From: Scilla litardierei
Lineage: Eukaryota; Streptophyta; Magnoliopsida; Asparagales; Asparagaceae
Assembly (NCBI GenBank): GCA_030789695.1
Contig: CM061130.1
Location: 16,874,061-16,938,060, forward strand
Direction: 5' to 3'
DNA length: 64,000 bases
This document shows positions 1-12,046 of the stretch, in pieces. Within the stretch, counting starts at the first letter, position 1. Each line of letters opens with the position of its first letter. The notes under the pieces were generated by a model. That model had not been told where the DNA came from, searched no databases, and saw only the letters and a list, made by a program, of their open reading frames with translations. A program made the translations under genes and the position numbers.

Positions 1-13
1 TTCCATTGATCTC

Positions 14-66
14 GCTCGGCCGAGTGACCTCGTCACTCGGCCGAGTCGTAACTTTTCCTATAAAAA
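14..66 (+). promoter_or_regulatory. Internal palindrome pair plus TATA box before envelope-position ORF
   Basis: Two CTCGGCCGAG palindromes (15-24 and about 37-46) are followed 11 bp later by CTATAAAAA (58-66) and then a G run. The arrangement matches 51986-52333 in element B and mimics the palindrome-then-TATA order of the LTRs. I infer an internal promoter for the ORF at 607. Confidence 0.5.
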
Positions 67-264
67 GGGGGGGGGGGGGTCGGGCTCGTTTTTCGAAACG
101 ACGCAAGCGATTTTTTCCCCGACCCTTCAGCTCCCTCGCTCGCTCGCGCTCCCACTCACCCGACCGCCGACCGCCGCGCCGCCGCTCGGCCAGCCACCGC
201 CGGCCGAGCACCCGCCGCGCCTCGCCCGAGTCGCCGCCGGTGGCCACCGCTCCGACCACCTCCG

Positions 265-426
265 GTATCGCCTATTTCGCCTTTTTCTCCTCTTTTTGTG
301 TATTTTTCGAGGATCCATGTGATAAACGAACCCCAAACCCAAATTAATTTCTATATCTATCTATTATACCCCTAATGCTCCTTACGTTTTGAATATTACC
401 CGCTGATATCTCCATTTCATGCGCAG
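265..426 (+). other. Candidate leader intron, copy 0
   Basis: A GT at 265 (context CTCCG/GTATCG) and an AG at 425-426 (context GCGCAG/GTTG) bound 162 bases between a GC-rich leader and the ORF. Element B has the same pair of sites 161 bases apart (52542-52702). Conserved position and size in two diverged copies suggest a 5' leader intron. No transcript evidence is available. Confidence 0.35.
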
Positions 427-606
427 GTTGTTTTTGGGAGCTTAGGGGAGCCCAGGGGAGCTTCTAGGGACTAATTCGGGCTTCGCGGAGGCGCTGTCTT
501 CGCACGCTTCCATTGCTTAGCACTCGCGGCGTGTCGGGGTATACTCTTTCCTTTATTTTGCACACGCCGCACTTTTCACGTTTTTCGGCGCGCGCTCGGG
601 GCCGAT

Positions 607-2497
607 ATGCCGCCCCGGACACGGCCGCGGTCGAAGAGAGCTTCCGCCAAGCGGAAGCGGTCGGATGATGCCGGCCCCTCCCACGAGTTGGAGGACTCTC
701 CTCCGCCTTCTCCCACACACGCCGTCCACCCAGCACAGCCTGCAGGCCCCGCACACCCTGCACAGCCTGCAGAGCCCGCACAGCCCGCACACCCCGCACA
801 GCCACTCCTTGCCGCTCCACAGCCACCACCTCCGGCTCCACTTATCGGGCCGCTGGGGATCACGTTCCGGAACGACGCACACCGCGTCGCTTTCGAGCGT
901 ATTTCCCAGCGCTCGATCGTACCCTCCAGGTTTGCACACCTTGCCGACCTAGGACGCCTGGGGGTACTAGAGGGGATGCTCACGTTGCACGACAACGTGG
1001 GCTGGCAAGATTTCTTGCAGGTGTCGGCGGACACGTTTATCCGTCCGACACTTGAGGTACTTAGTTCGATCGCCCGGACCGACGAGGGATGCTCGTTTCG
1101 GTTCATGGACCGGGAGTGCCAGGTCACTCTCGGTATGATGAGAGCATTTTTCTCGTGGCCCGATGTCCCCGGGGCCGATCGAGGTTACGCCCCCACCCAT
1201 ATCCCCCCCACCTTCCTTTGACGCCGGTGCCTTCTGTGCCTGGATTACGGGTCTTCACGCTGCCTTTGACCCTAGTAGGGCCAAGGCCTCGGCCATTGTC
1301 CATCCATGCCTTCGTATAGCTCAGCGCCTTATGGCGACGACCTTTTTGGCCAGATATGAGCCGGGCACGATGTCCACGCCAGAGCTCTACATGCTCTACG
1401 CGATGACACGGCCCAGAGCTCTATCTAGGGATGGCGATGAGCTTGTCCCCGTCGTCGTGATAGATGTCGCGGCTTGGTTTTTGGACCGCATCATTGTATC
1501 GGTGGGCGCTCGCTCACCGATATGCTGCGGCGGCCTGATCATCTTGCTTGCCCTTATGACCGGCGAGGACTTCCCTGACGACCTGCGACGAGCACCGGGC
1601 CCCACTTCTCTGTCGATTGATGTTATGGCCCGGATGAAGATGCTTCGTCCGCACGGTGAGCGTCACTGGGTCTGGTTGCACGGCCCTTACGGTGCCGATT
1701 ACATGATTCTTCCGAGCCCAGCTCGGACTCAGATTGCACCAGCCCATGTGGACTGGCTCCCTGCGATGGATGTTCTCATCCCCGCTGCTTACGTGCTCGA
1801 GGCCGAGGAGGCCGAGCAGGCCCACACTGCCCACGCTGCCCCCGCAGACCCTGTTGCACCTGCCGAGCCTGCTGCCCCTGTTGACCCCGTGGCCCCTCAG
1901 CCTATCCCCGATGTTTCCATTGCTCCTGACACCTCTGTCCACACCTCTGTCGGTGTCGGGAGTCCCTTAGCTGAGCCCACTTCCGCTGCTTCCACGCCTG
2001 TCACCACCACCACTGGCCCTCTGTCTGCCGAGCCTGTTTCTTCTGCCCCACCTGAGCGCCCGCCGACCGTAGTCGAGTGCGGAGAGCCCTCTGTTTCCAC
2101 TGCTGCTGTATTTTCCGAGAGTGTCGTGGCGTCTGTCCACACTTCTGTGCCACCGACCTCTCCGGCCACCTCGCTGCCTCTTTTGTATTCTTCTTTCGTT
2201 GCTGCTGCCCCCACTTCCCACCGTCCCGCCCAGCCTCGCACTGAGGCCAGGCCCACTTTCGCGAGCACAGCACCTTTTGTTCCCCTACCCGCTGAACCCG
2301 TCACCTACGCCACCAGAGTACGCCAGCCCCGCCCTGCACAGCCCCGACCGGTGCGTCCCTCTGCACCACCTCCCCCTGACACTGTACTTCAGAGCATTCG
2401 TGCTCTCGAGGGGGCGGTGAGTGGCCTCAGAGGCGACCTTCGGACCCTGTCCTCCACCGTCTCTGCGATGGCTGGCCGCTTCGACCTGCTCCCGTAG
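607..2497 (+). pseudogene. Envelope-position ORF of Athila-type element, frameshifted
   Basis: The ORF lies downstream of where pol would be, as in Athila/Calypso-type elements. It begins MPPRTRPRSKRASAKRKR, a basic nuclear-localisation-like start. An Ala/Pro/His/Gln repeat follows (about residues 38-70), then a conserved block including ITFRND and RFAHLADLG. After the break comes a second block with FLDRIIVSVGARSPICCGGL and a long Ser/Thr/Pro-rich tail. The second block resembles the Athila ORF1-type domain. The frame breaks near 1205-1221 by loss of one C in a C run, so 607-1221 and 1163-2497 overlap in different frames. I see no convincing signal peptide or membrane segment, so an envelope role is unproven. 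Confidence 0.7.
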
Positions 2498-4654
2498 ATT
2501 CACTACTGCCTTACCCAGGTCCTGGAGCGTCTCCCATGCGTACCCCCGCCCACCCATCCGGTTCCCACCCACACTTCCACACGCACTCAGCCTGCTACCA
2601 CTTCCACACCCACACCCGCTCAGCAGCCTGTCCAGCCACCACCACCACTCCCGCCTCAGGACGGAGACGGCGCAGCACCACCTTCTTAGGCACCCTTGAT
2701 GCCGTCGATTATTTTTGCCGTTGTGCTGCCCGTTTCTGCTGGGTCCTGTTGCATTTTTGTCCCCCCCCTCCCCTCACTTATTTTGGGATTCTCATTCTGA
2801 TCGTATCTTTATGTATCTTTTTTGGGAGAGAGGGAGAGTTTTTGGTGCCACATCTATTTATCTGTATCACTCCTATATTTGCATGCATCATGTCCGCATC
2901 ATATTTTTCATTTCTTTATTTTTATTTTCTTTTTTCCATCATGCATGCACCCTCACTTTCCCCTCACATTACTTGTCTCTCGGTGTGCCCCACTTTGCAC
3001 ATTGAGGACACTGTGCCATTTAGCTTGGGGGAGTGAGTCCTCACGTTCTTTTTTCGATTTGCCACCTTTATTTTTAGTTTTTCACGCCATTTTCCGCTTT
3101 TGCACTTATTTTCATCATTTTCCCTTTATTTTACCATGCATCACGTTTTTCTTATTTTTATGTGTGCCGCATTGTAATTAGTTCTATTTTCCCTTTATCT
3201 TTATTTCTTTCTTTTTCATCTCATGCTAGAGATGACTTTTCTATGATGATGATGACGTGGAGTTAGCTTACTCTATATGCATGCTATATTTGTCATGTCT
3301 TAGACTTTATTTCTGATATCATATGCTATGACTTGCCTTGCACCTAGAGATAGCAACCCACACTTTTTCCACATGAAAATGGATGAAATTTTATTATTAG
3401 CTGAGTCTGAATATTCATATGTATGCTATCACAGAAAACCCACCAAGATTCACGCATTGAATGCCTATATCTGGAGTACCGATTTCTTTTCCTATATCAC
3501 TTCTATATGCATGAATTGTACATTTCACTTCAGGATGATTGAATGATGTTAGCTATGATAAATCTGGATTAGTTAGCTTTTTTGTGATCGAAACTGAGTA
3601 GATTAGATTACCCCGCTGAAGTTGTCGTGCATGTCTTATAGAGTGAACCGAGAGATATATCTATTTCTTTCTCCACAAATCTTGAACATCATTTCTCTAC
3701 TTTTAAAATCATTGGTGAATCTCCCCTTAGCGATTCTATTATATGGCATTTCCCCCGTTATTAATTCCTAGCTCCAAATTTCTTATTCAAAAAAAAAAGA
3801 AAAGAGAAAATATTCTTGTATATCATTATCTCTCTTTGAGTTGGGATCGTTGTGTATATATGCTATATCAAAAAAAACAACAAAAGAAAGAAAAAGAACA
3901 AAAGAAAAAAAAGGGGGAGGAAAAATCCTCAATAAAAGATCCCATCTCACTTTCTTTCTTTCTTCTCTCTTTTCGTTTTCATTTTCATTGCTTTTGGAGC
4001 TTTACAAAAATGGGGATGTGAATATTTTTTATGCCACCATGCTTATAGATAAGCTTGGGGGAGAGAATCCATTGATGTGTGAGAGAGTGACTACTTGACG
4101 TTGCACGACAACCTAGGCTAAGTAATATTCTATACTCGGTGAGATTATTTCTAGCTTTACGAATCCAGAAATCTAAGCCTAGCACTCATTTCATGAAATC
4201 CATACTTTTCTATTCTCTCTATTCTATTGTGTGATACTCTTATACTCCTCATAGAAAGCATTCAATTGAAAAGTGTGTGCTCTGCGATTTGTATACCGCT
4301 TTAAATGATTCAGACGATGCAGATTCTAAAATTATTCCGTTTTTCATGATTGTATCGTTGTTCGTGGGTTGTCTATTTCTATTTGCACTATTATACTGTG
4401 ATATCAAAATAAAACTCTTTGACATGTATTTTTCATTCGAAGCATGCTATATGAGTAAGCGAAACCCACGTCCTGAGAAAATGATCTAGCAACATACCTC
4501 TTAGCTTCTTTCTTTCTTCTTTATTTTTATTTCGTTTTTCATTCTTCTCCGTTTTTCGTTTTTCATTTTTCGCCGTTTTCGTTTTCCGAATCCACCGGGT
4601 TTGCCTTTTACTTATCTTCCTCGAGGACGAGTAAGAGGTAAGCTTGGGGGATTT
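2498..4654 (+). other. Athila 3' noncoding region with repeated AGCTTGGGGG tracts
   Basis: No gene is seen. The stretch is T-rich and carries three polypurine-like tracts: AGCTTGGGGGAG (3022-3033), AGCTTGGGGG (4052-4061) and AGCTTGGGGG (4641-4650). The last one abuts the LTR and is the likely plus-strand primer site. The first is preceded by ATTGAGGACACTGTG, a motif also present in B and, on the minus strand, in D. Short hydrophobic reading frames here come from T-rich sequence. Confidence 0.7.
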
Positions 4655-5350
4655 TGATCACTCCTTATTTTACACTTTTTTCCCGCATGTTTGCATGCCA
4701 TTTAGATCGCCCAAATCATGTTTTTCACGATATATCGATGATATTGCGATGCTTTTCACGATTTGTTGTTTTTGTCGCATTTCAGGTGATTTGGTGCGAT
4801 TCGGAGTGATCTCGAGATGCGCTTACTCCAGAGGGTCACCGACGACCTCCCCAAGGGGTATTTTGCTGTTGGAGAGGAGCGGAAGAAGAATGGACGTTGC
4901 AGGAGCGACGAGGAGGCCAAAACAAGCTGTTTGGGCATTTTTAGTGTCCCACTCAGCCGAGTGAAGGAGTCACTCGGCCGACCAGCGAGACACCGCTCGG
5001 CCGACCAGATCAGACACGATTCATATGTGCACTCGGCCGAGCGACGGAGACCACATCGGCCGAGTGACGACATCCCGTCCGCCCGAGTGGCGCCCAGACG
5101 AGGCCATTCAGAAATCGCCAACTTACTGTTTTTCGGCTGCCTGAGCTTCAGAAGACCCACTCGGCCGAGTGGATAATCCCGACCGCCCGAGTACCAAGAA
5201 GCCATCGGCCGAGTGACGACAACTCACTCGGCCGAGCCTCCCCCGAAGTGAAGACCCCTGAAGATCAAGACTTACTGGAAAATTACAGGGTTTCTCACTC
5301 GGCCGAGCGACTTTTGTCACTCGGCTGAGTGCGACGCGCTGCCTGTAGCG
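4655..5350 (+). repeat. Truncated 3' LTR of copy 0
   Basis: It starts TGATCACTCC directly after the polypurine tract and matches the first ~700 bp of the B LTRs, including a palindrome array at about 4950-5331. Homology ends after CTGCCTGTAGCG. The TATA-containing R/U5 portion is missing. Confidence 0.8.
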
Positions 5351-5617
5351 CTGCCTGTCACTTTTGTCACTCGACTTTTTTCACTCATAGTTTCTTCCTT
5401 CGCTTTACATGAAGAGTTCATCATCAGTGTGAGACTCTAATATCCTGATTCTTAATACAGTAATTACATCGTGTCAACAAGCGTTAAAGGCCCTAGCTGA
5501 GTGTGCTGACTCCCATTTCAAAACCATAATCATCTGGTTTTGGAGACTGGACTCTCTCCGAGATAATCTGGGCCTTGCCATGACAGATTTCGTGTAGTCT
5601 TATCCCTTCCTCATCAC
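5351..5617. other. Unassigned sequence between two elements
   Basis: I see no coding potential or known repeat signature. This stretch continues at 14450 once element C is removed (junction target ATCAC/ATCAT). It is therefore part of the older substrate into which C inserted. Confidence 0.5.
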
Positions 5618-6061
5618 TGTTGAGTATTGGTGTTTCATACCAATCTTATTTTGATGATGATCACAACATTATGTTGTTGCTAATGACTCTCTTGTTTTAG
5701 TCTCACAGTTTCATTCATAGAACATCTTTCTTGGAGACTAATCACTTGGTGCAAGTATGGACATCAAGTGGAGAAGGGCCAAAGCTTGGACTTAAGGAGT
5801 GCCAAAGCTTGGAGATGATGGAGAGCTTTAAGGCATCAAGATTGAAGACTTAGACTCTAAGGAAAGCAATGTAATCCATGTAACATTTACTTTATTGCTT
5901 TCTCTCTCTTTTGAGTCTAGGTTAATGTAATGCCTTGTTAGATGGTCTACTCATTCATGCATATGCATTTAGCCATCTTAGTAAGCCTTAGGATTATCTT
6001 AGAATCCAACCCAATAGGCTCATCTTTTCCAAAGACTCATTTGGAGTCTCTGGCTTTCCAT

Positions 6062-6585
6062 CAGTCGCCTGCTGAAGGATGCACAGTCGACTGGGTGATT
6101 TCCAGTCGCCTGTAGATCCTTCTACAGTCGCCTGATATGCACAGCTCAAGTCAACATTTCAATTGACTCAAACTTGAGCTTTACACACAGCCAACTGCTG
6201 CTTAGTTTACAGTCGCCTGTAGATTTACAGTCGCCTAGGAATTGGCCAACAGTCGTATGAGTAGCATAAGTGCAATCTCTGCATCTCTCTGTCTTTTCTC
6301 CATCTTATACAGCAGTCGACTGATGAAGGTAATACAGTCGCCTGACTATAAGATAGTCGACTGTTTTATTGACATCAGTCGCCTGTATGCTTATCTAGAG
6401 AAAGAGTGCAGCTCTCTGTTTTATTCCATCCCCTACAGCAGTCACCTGCTGAAGTTTTTACAGGTGCCTGTCCTGTTTCCAGTCGACTGTATTGTCTTCT
6501 TCAGTCGACTGTCCTGGCTCAGATATAGCCGTTGGATATTTTTTAGCCGTTGATCAGTCGACTGTCTTTTGATCTTCAGTCGACT
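6062..6585. repeat. CAGTCGACTG / CAGTCGCCTG palindrome array in U3
   Basis: Roughly twenty copies of CAGTCGACTG or its one-base variant CAGTCGCCTG lie in about 520 bp. Six pairs have start-to-start spacing of exactly 22 bp: 6062/6084, 6103/6125, 6313/6335, 6439/6461, 6480/6502 and 6555/6577. The spacers differ in sequence, so the spacing is not simple tandem duplication. The array lies directly upstream of the TATA box. Confidence 0.9.
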
Positions 6586-6672
6586 GTTGATGTCGTTTTC
6601 GCCCAGTTTCTAGCCGTTGCAGCTTTGGGCTGATGGCTGTTTTCTTGGGGTTTGAGGGTTGATATAGGGTTC

Positions 6673-6683
6673 CTATATATATG
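6673..6683 (+). promoter_or_regulatory. TATA box of C 5' LTR
   Basis: CTATATATATG lies about 90 bp after the last palindrome and upstream of the repeat-rich leader. The same box occurs in the 3' LTR near 13712-13722. Confidence 0.6.
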
Positions 6684-6944
6684 GGTGTGCTGGTATCTCT
6701 AGAACTTCTTGATGCTATTGAAAATCTCAAGAGATCCTTAAGCCACTCTCAAACTCTCTCAATTCCCTCTTGTGAGCTCTCATTCCTCTTCATGCATTGA
6801 AGTCCAGCTCAAGGGAATTCATCCAAGTGCTTTCAAGCAAATCTCAACACTTGGAGATCCTCTTCCATGCCTTGCATTCATCTATGAGTAAGTACATCTC
6901 AAGGCATAGGTAAGAGTATTTGTTTTACTTTGTTATTTCATTGA

Positions 6945-7200
6945 AACCCTAGCTTTCTGTGTGAGAGCTAGTTACTCTCTGTGTGAGAGTATAACCTTTT
7001 GTGTGAGGGTTGGTTGAGTTCTCTCTGTGTGAGAGCTTAAGTCTTTCTTTGTGAAAGCAAGGATCTCTCTGTGTGAGAATCCTAAATCCTCGGTGTGAGG
7101 TCTCTATGTGTGAGAGTGAGGATTTCTCTGTGTGAGAATCCAAATCCTCTGTATGAGGTATCTCTGTGTGAGATTGTATTCACTTCTCTGTGTGAGAATT
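6945..7200 (+). repeat. GTGTGAGAG-type imperfect tandem repeat in the LTR
   Basis: Units of about 20-30 bp built on CTCTGTGTGAGAG or CTGTGTGAGG are repeated about ten times. The 3' LTR has the same tract at about 13990-14240. It lies downstream of the TATA box, so it would be transcribed. Confidence 0.8.
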
Positions 7201-7413
7201 ATAGTGGATATTGGTGTGGCTGGACGTACCCAAGTTTTGGGAACCAGGGTAATTCTTGTGTTTGCGTTTGGATTGATTGTGTTGATTAATTCCTCTTGCA
7301 CTTATTATTCCGCATTTGCAAGCTTAATTTTAATTGCTCAATTTGCCATTACTCTATTCACCCCCCTCTAGAGTGTTTGTTGTTAGCATTGCAAGGTAGA
7401 CGGTCCTTACAAT

Positions 7414-7425
7414 TGGTATCAGAGC
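7414..7425 (+). other. Primer binding site, initiator-Met tRNA type
   Basis: TGGTATCAGAGC begins three bases after the LTR end. This is the standard plant copia primer site, complementary to the 3' end of initiator-Met tRNA. Confidence 0.9.
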
Positions 7426-7447
7426 GCGGTTGAAGCATACACCAACG

Positions 7448-8920
7448 ATGGCATACAACGCTTCATCCATGTCTCATGAAGAAGGTCTATCAACCGTTCG
7501 ACCCCCGCTCTTCAACGGAACCAACTACCCAAGTTGGAAGATCAAGATGATGATCTACTTGGAGGGTCAAGACCTTTGGGACATCACAGAGTCGCCATTT
7601 GAGAAGCCCACTGCACCCGCGACTTCGAGAACAAAAGAGGAGAAGGACTCGATCAAATTTAATGCGAGGGCTATGAATGCATTCCATTGCGCCCTCACTT
7701 CAAATGAGTTCAACCGCATCTCCATGTGCAAAACGGCCAACGAAATTTGGCATACATTGGAGATTTCTCATGAAGGGACTTCGAAGGTAAAGAAATCTAA
7801 ACAATGCGTATTTAGATCTAAATATGAGTTGTTTAAGATGCAGGAAGGTGAAAACGTCTCCGAGATGTTCACAAGGTTCACAGAAATTGTGAACGCTTTG
7901 GAAGGACTTGGGAAGGTAATTTCCCAAGAGGATCGAGTGGAGAAGATCCTTGACTCGCTCACATCTCAATGGGAGTCAAAGGCCAACGAGATTTTGGAGT
8001 CAAATGACTTATCCAAATACGCTGTTGAAGAGTGCATTGGGAATCTCATGGCATATGAAGTAAAGCTTCAACATAAGAAAGAGATTCAACCAACGAAGCC
8101 CGAGAAGCAAAAGGGGGTTGCATTCGATGCCGAGAAGGAGCCAATCAAGTGGAGAAAGAAGTTCCATCGGGAAGCTCCGAGTGAAGAAGAAGAAGAAGAA
8201 GATGTTAGCGATGATGATTACATCGAGCTTGCCAAGCAATTCAAGCAAATCAAGGCTTCTCTCAAGGACAAGCAAGGTAAATCTTTGTCAAAGTTTGCCT
8301 CCAAGTCTAACAATTCTATTTGTTTCAATTGTAGAGGAAAAGGCCATCTTTCTATCGAATGCCCTTCCAAGCCCGACAAAGAAAATTACAAAGGGAAAGG
8401 GAAGAAGCATTGGAAAGGCAAGTCCAAATTCAAGAATCAAAAGAAGGGACTTGTCGGCACATTTGATGACTCTGATGAGGACACTTCAAGTGATGAAGAA
8501 GAGGATGATAATGAGCGAGCTCACATGTGCTTCACGGTTTTTGATGATTCTTCATCAATCTCCTCAAGATCTAGCAATGAAGAAATAGAGGCATGGCTCA
8601 ACTCCAATGAAGAAATGTGCTTCATGGCTAATGGGGAAGAGTCTTCGTCAAGCTCTAGCGAGGAGGAAAGTGATGAGGAAGTTGATGAGGATAAGCTATC
8701 TTACGAGGAGCTCGAATACCGCTTCAACGTGGTCTCCGATGGGGCAAGTAAGTGTATCGACTCATATGCTAAATTGAAAGCTAAATTTAAAAATGCTATG
8801 AGTAAGTTGCATGCATTAGAATCTACTAGTATAAATGACAATGATGCTTTGCATGTTTGTGACACTAATGAGAGAGACACACTTCTCTCTCAAGTTAAGG
8901 ATTTGAGCATTTCTAATTAA
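7448..8920 (+). CDS. gag: Ty1/copia Gag polyprotein (UBN2-type)
   Basis: The 490-residue frame starts MAYNASSMSHEEG at the first ATG after the primer site. The N-terminal part has the copia Gag pattern (RPPLFNGTNYPSWK, then LWDITESP). A central helical region and one zinc knuckle follow (CFNCRGKGHLSIEC, Cys-X2-Cys-X4-His-X4-Cys). The C-terminal third has acidic serine-rich runs and a predicted coiled coil. Gag would form the cytoplasmic virus-like particle and bind RNA. The frame ends at TAA 8918-8920, but the coiled-coil pattern continues in the same frame past that codon, so the stop is probably a nonsense mutation. No pol follows. Confidence 0.85.
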   Translation: MAYNASSMSHEEGLSTVRPPLFNGTNYPSWKIKMMIYLEGQDLWDITESPFEKPTAPATSRTKEEKDSIKFNARAMNAFHCALTSNEFNRISMCKTANEIWHTLEISHEGTSKVKKSKQCVFRSKYELFKMQEGENVSEMFTRFTEIVNALEGLGKVISQEDRVEKILDSLTSQWESKANEILESNDLSKYAVEECIGNLMAYEVKLQHKKEIQPTKPEKQKGVAFDAEKEPIKWRKKFHREAPSEEEEEEDVSDDDYIELAKQFKQIKASLKDKQGKSLSKFASKSNNSICFNCRGKGHLSIECPSKPDKENYKGKGKKHWKGKSKFKNQKKGLVGTFDDSDEDTSSDEEEDDNERAHMCFTVFDDSSSISSRSSNEEIEAWLNSNEEMCFMANGEESSSSSSEEESDEEVDEDKLSYEELEYRFNVVSDGASKCIDSYAKLKAKFKNAMSKLHALESTSINDNDALHVCDTNERDTLLSQVKDLSISN

Positions 8921-9502
8921 AAATTATTAGCTCAAAACCTTAGCTTAGAAACTCGCATTCAACAACTTACGTTGAAATGCGAAGAGGAATCCCAAAAGCT
9001 CAAAAGCTTTATTTATTCCAGGGATTCACTCCACGGTTTGCTTGAAAAACAACTTCCGGCAAACCATAGAGGAGGGTTGGGATACACTTCAAAGGTGGTT
9101 ACCAACCCACCTCTAATTCTTCTTTTGGTGGTAATTCAAGAAATATTGCTAAAGCACCTAAGAAGAATCACCATGCTTTCTTGTACAACAATAACATCAA
9201 CAAGAAGCATGTAGATCACGAGGTAATGAGGAAGAATGAAAAATCTTCATTTTTTTGCTAAGAAGCAAAATCCTCATTCTTTGCATGTCAAGAAATTCGT
9301 TTCTACACCTAAGCATGCCACATCCACCCCTCTTGCCAAGGCAAAACCCTTGCCTAGGAAATCCTTGAGTTTATGGATTTCCACTAAGGTTCGTGTGCAA
9401 GAGAGGGATAGCTACATCAACTGTCTAGTTAGGGATGTGATCACCTCATGTGATTACATTAGGAAATCAAACTCCTCTTGGGTTTGGTTCGCTAATGTTT
9501 AG
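8921..9502 (+). pseudogene. Decayed C-terminal continuation of copia Gag
   Basis: Directly after the TAA the same frame continues as KLLAQNLSLETRIQQL and LKCEEESQKLKSF, a coiled-coil pattern. The frame then changes near 9085 and again near 9255. The last stretch ends WVWFANV before a TAG near 9500. In intact relatives this position leads into the protease-integrase part of pol, which is absent here. Confidence 0.6.
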
Positions 9503-10410
9503 GTTCCTCACACATATGCATATTGCATGTGTATTGTGCTTAAGTGTTTATTTTAGCATACCCATTGTTTGTGTGTGTTTCATGATTTTGAAAAATATTT
9601 TCAAATTTATTCTTTTCATGAAAATGGGGACCTTGGGGATTATATTGACATACATGCATTTTTGATCCATGTGTATGTCAATAGGGGGAGTTAATATGTT
9701 GTATGTTTAAAATATTTTAAGACATATTTTAACTCTCATTTCGGGGGATGTTTGAGATCATTATTTACAATTAGTTATTTTTGGTCACAAACTAAACCTC
9801 TTAGACATTGCCAAGTTGTTTCATGTTATATTTCTTTTGGCAATATCATTGTGTATCTTTGAAGCTTGATTTTTCCATATCTATTGCTTTGATACACTTT
9901 AGGCCCATGGCTCCATTTTTTATAATTGGTATTAGATCCTAGAAGTCAAAACTTGACCATTTCTATGATCTAGGGGGAGCATGGGATAGTGATTGATACC
10001 CACTAAAATTTTCAATTTAGTATCATACATCTCCTTATTTCTTGCATATTGTCACATCTTTGATGAAGATGACAAAGGGGGATATATTTGATGTCCACCT
10101 TTTTGACGATGTCAAGGGGGAGAGATATATGCATTATGTAAATATATAGGGAGAGATATATACATATGCATATGTGGAGAGATTTATGGGATTCGATAAA
10201 CCATTCATGTTTGCATAATATCGTCCTTTACAGTTGGTTTATGTATCCGTACCTATTATATGTCACCATGATTTTATTTGGTTGAATGAGTATTTACTAT
10301 TGTGTAGCTCATTGTATAATTGGTGCATATAAGTAGGGGGAGCTCATTAGCATTGTGCTTTAACTCTTTGTGTTTTACATAATGTGTGTCATCATCAAAA
10401 AGGGGGAGAT
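9503..10410 (+). other. 3' internal noncoding region of C with G-rich tracts and polypurine tract
   Basis: No gene is seen. AGGGGGAG-like tracts recur near 9680, 9970, 10075, 10115, 10335 and 10400. The last one (AAAAAGGGGGAGAT, 10397-10410) abuts the 3' LTR and is the likely plus-strand primer. The repeated tracts resemble long 3' internal regions of SIRE-type elements. Confidence 0.6.
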
Positions 10411-12046
10411 TATTGAGTATTGGTGTTTCATATCAATCTTATTTTGATGATGATCACAATATTATGTTGTTGCTAATGACTCTCTTGTTTTAGTCTCACA
10501 GTTTCATTCCTAGAATATCTTTCTTGAAGACTAATCACATGGTGCAAGGATGGACATCAAGAAGAGAAGGGCCAAATCTTGGACACAAGGAGTGCCAAAG
10601 CTTGAGATGATGGAGAGCTTCAAGGCATCAAGATTGAAGACTTAGACTCTAAGGAAAGCAATGTAATCCATGTAACATTTACTTTATTGCTTTCTCTCTC
10701 TTTTGAGTCTAGGTTAATGTAATGCCTTGTTAGATGGTCTACTCATTCATGCATATGCCTTTAGCCATCTCAGTGAGCCTTATGATTATCTTAGAATCCA
10801 ACCCAATAGGCTCATCTTGTCCAAAGACTCATTTGGAGTCTCTGGCTTTCCATCAGTCGCCTGCTGAAGGATGCACAGTCGACTGGGTGATTTCCAGTCG
10901 CCTGTAGATCCTTTTACAGTCGCCTAATATGCACAGCTCAAGTCAACATTTCAATTGACTCAAACTTGAGCTTTACGCACAGTCGACTACTGTATATTTA
11001 CAGTCGCTTGGGAATTGACCAACAGTCGTCTGAGTAGCGTAAGTGCAATCTCTGGATCTCTTTGTCTTTTCTCCATCTTATACAGCAGTCGACTGATGAA
11101 GGTAATACAGTCGACTGACTATAAGACAATCGACTGTATTATTGACATCAGTCGCCTGTATGCTTATCTGGAAAAAGAGTGCAGCTCTCTGTTTTATTCC
11201 ATCCCCTGCAGCAGTCGCCTGCTGAAGTTTTTACAGGCGCCTGTCCTGTTTCCAGTCGGCTGTATTGTCTTCTTCAGTCGACTGTCCTGGCTCAGATTAT
11301 AGCCATTGGATATTTTCTAGCTATTGATCAGTCGACTGTCTTTTGATCTTCAGTCGACTGTTGATGTCGTTTTTGTTGAGTATTGGACTCTCCACCTTGA
11401 TTTTGATGATGATCAAACACAAATCATTGTGACTAACTCTTGTGATTGCAGTTAGCTAAAAAGTCACCAATTAGTTTCAAGAAGATCAAAAGTGACAACA
11501 CGTGTTGATTCAAGTGGAGGACTTGGTAGATCAACAAAGGTGAAGCATTGGCTTGAAGAACTCAAAAGCTACCTCAAACCTCAAGCCAATGGCATCAACA
11601 AATGAATGGAGATTCAATCCAAAGAGAAGATAGGAATGGATGAGTCAAAAGCTTCGAAGACTATGACGTTGGAGATTTTCAAGCCATTCAAATAAAGACT
11701 CAAGACCTTGAAGAATTATAGAGTTCGTCGCCAAATTACTTTGTTCATCTCAAGCAACGTCCCAAGACTTCCTCAGAACGCGTGATCGTTGTGCCTGGAG
11801 CTTCGTTGAAGCTCAAGGAGTATTATTGAAGTCGAGGGATTCAGAATCTTCATGTTGAAGCTTTGAAGACGGTTTGTCGTGTTTACTTTTATGTCTTCTA
11901 GCTTCGGTTTAGTAGAGTGTTAAGCCTTGAGTAGTACTTGCCTAGAAATCTTCATAACTATCATATCTCATCTCTAGGATTGCCTTAGAAGCCCTTAGAA
12001 ACTTTCCCGAAGTTTTTCGCTTCATTACTTGGCTTCATATGCATCT

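Larger units (their letters stand above)
1..5350 (+). mobile_element. Athila-type Ty3/gypsy element, 3' fragment (copy 0)
   Basis: The sequence follows the 3' half of element B (52275-57620) in order: paired CTCGGCCGAG palindromes, TATA box, GC-rich leader, envelope-position ORF, T-rich 3' region with G-rich tracts, then an LTR beginning TGATCACTCC. The element enters from the left edge, so its gag-pol half is not visible. Homology to the B LTR stops near 5350, so the 3' LTR is truncated and no target duplication can be read. The family call rests on similarity to B, which has Athila-type pol. Confidence 0.85.
5618..7411 (+). repeat. 5' LTR of element C
   Basis: The LTR runs from TGTTGAG to CTTACA (1794 bp). 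It contains a palindrome array (6062-6585), a TATA box (6674-6682) and a GTGTGAGAG-rich tandem region (about 6945-7200). Confidence 0.9.

Noticed and set aside
6062..6585. Spaced short repeats that could suggest a CRISPR array
   Set aside because: Repeats are 10 bp, palindromic and irregular in number, in a plant LTR with no cas genes. They are promoter-type arrays.
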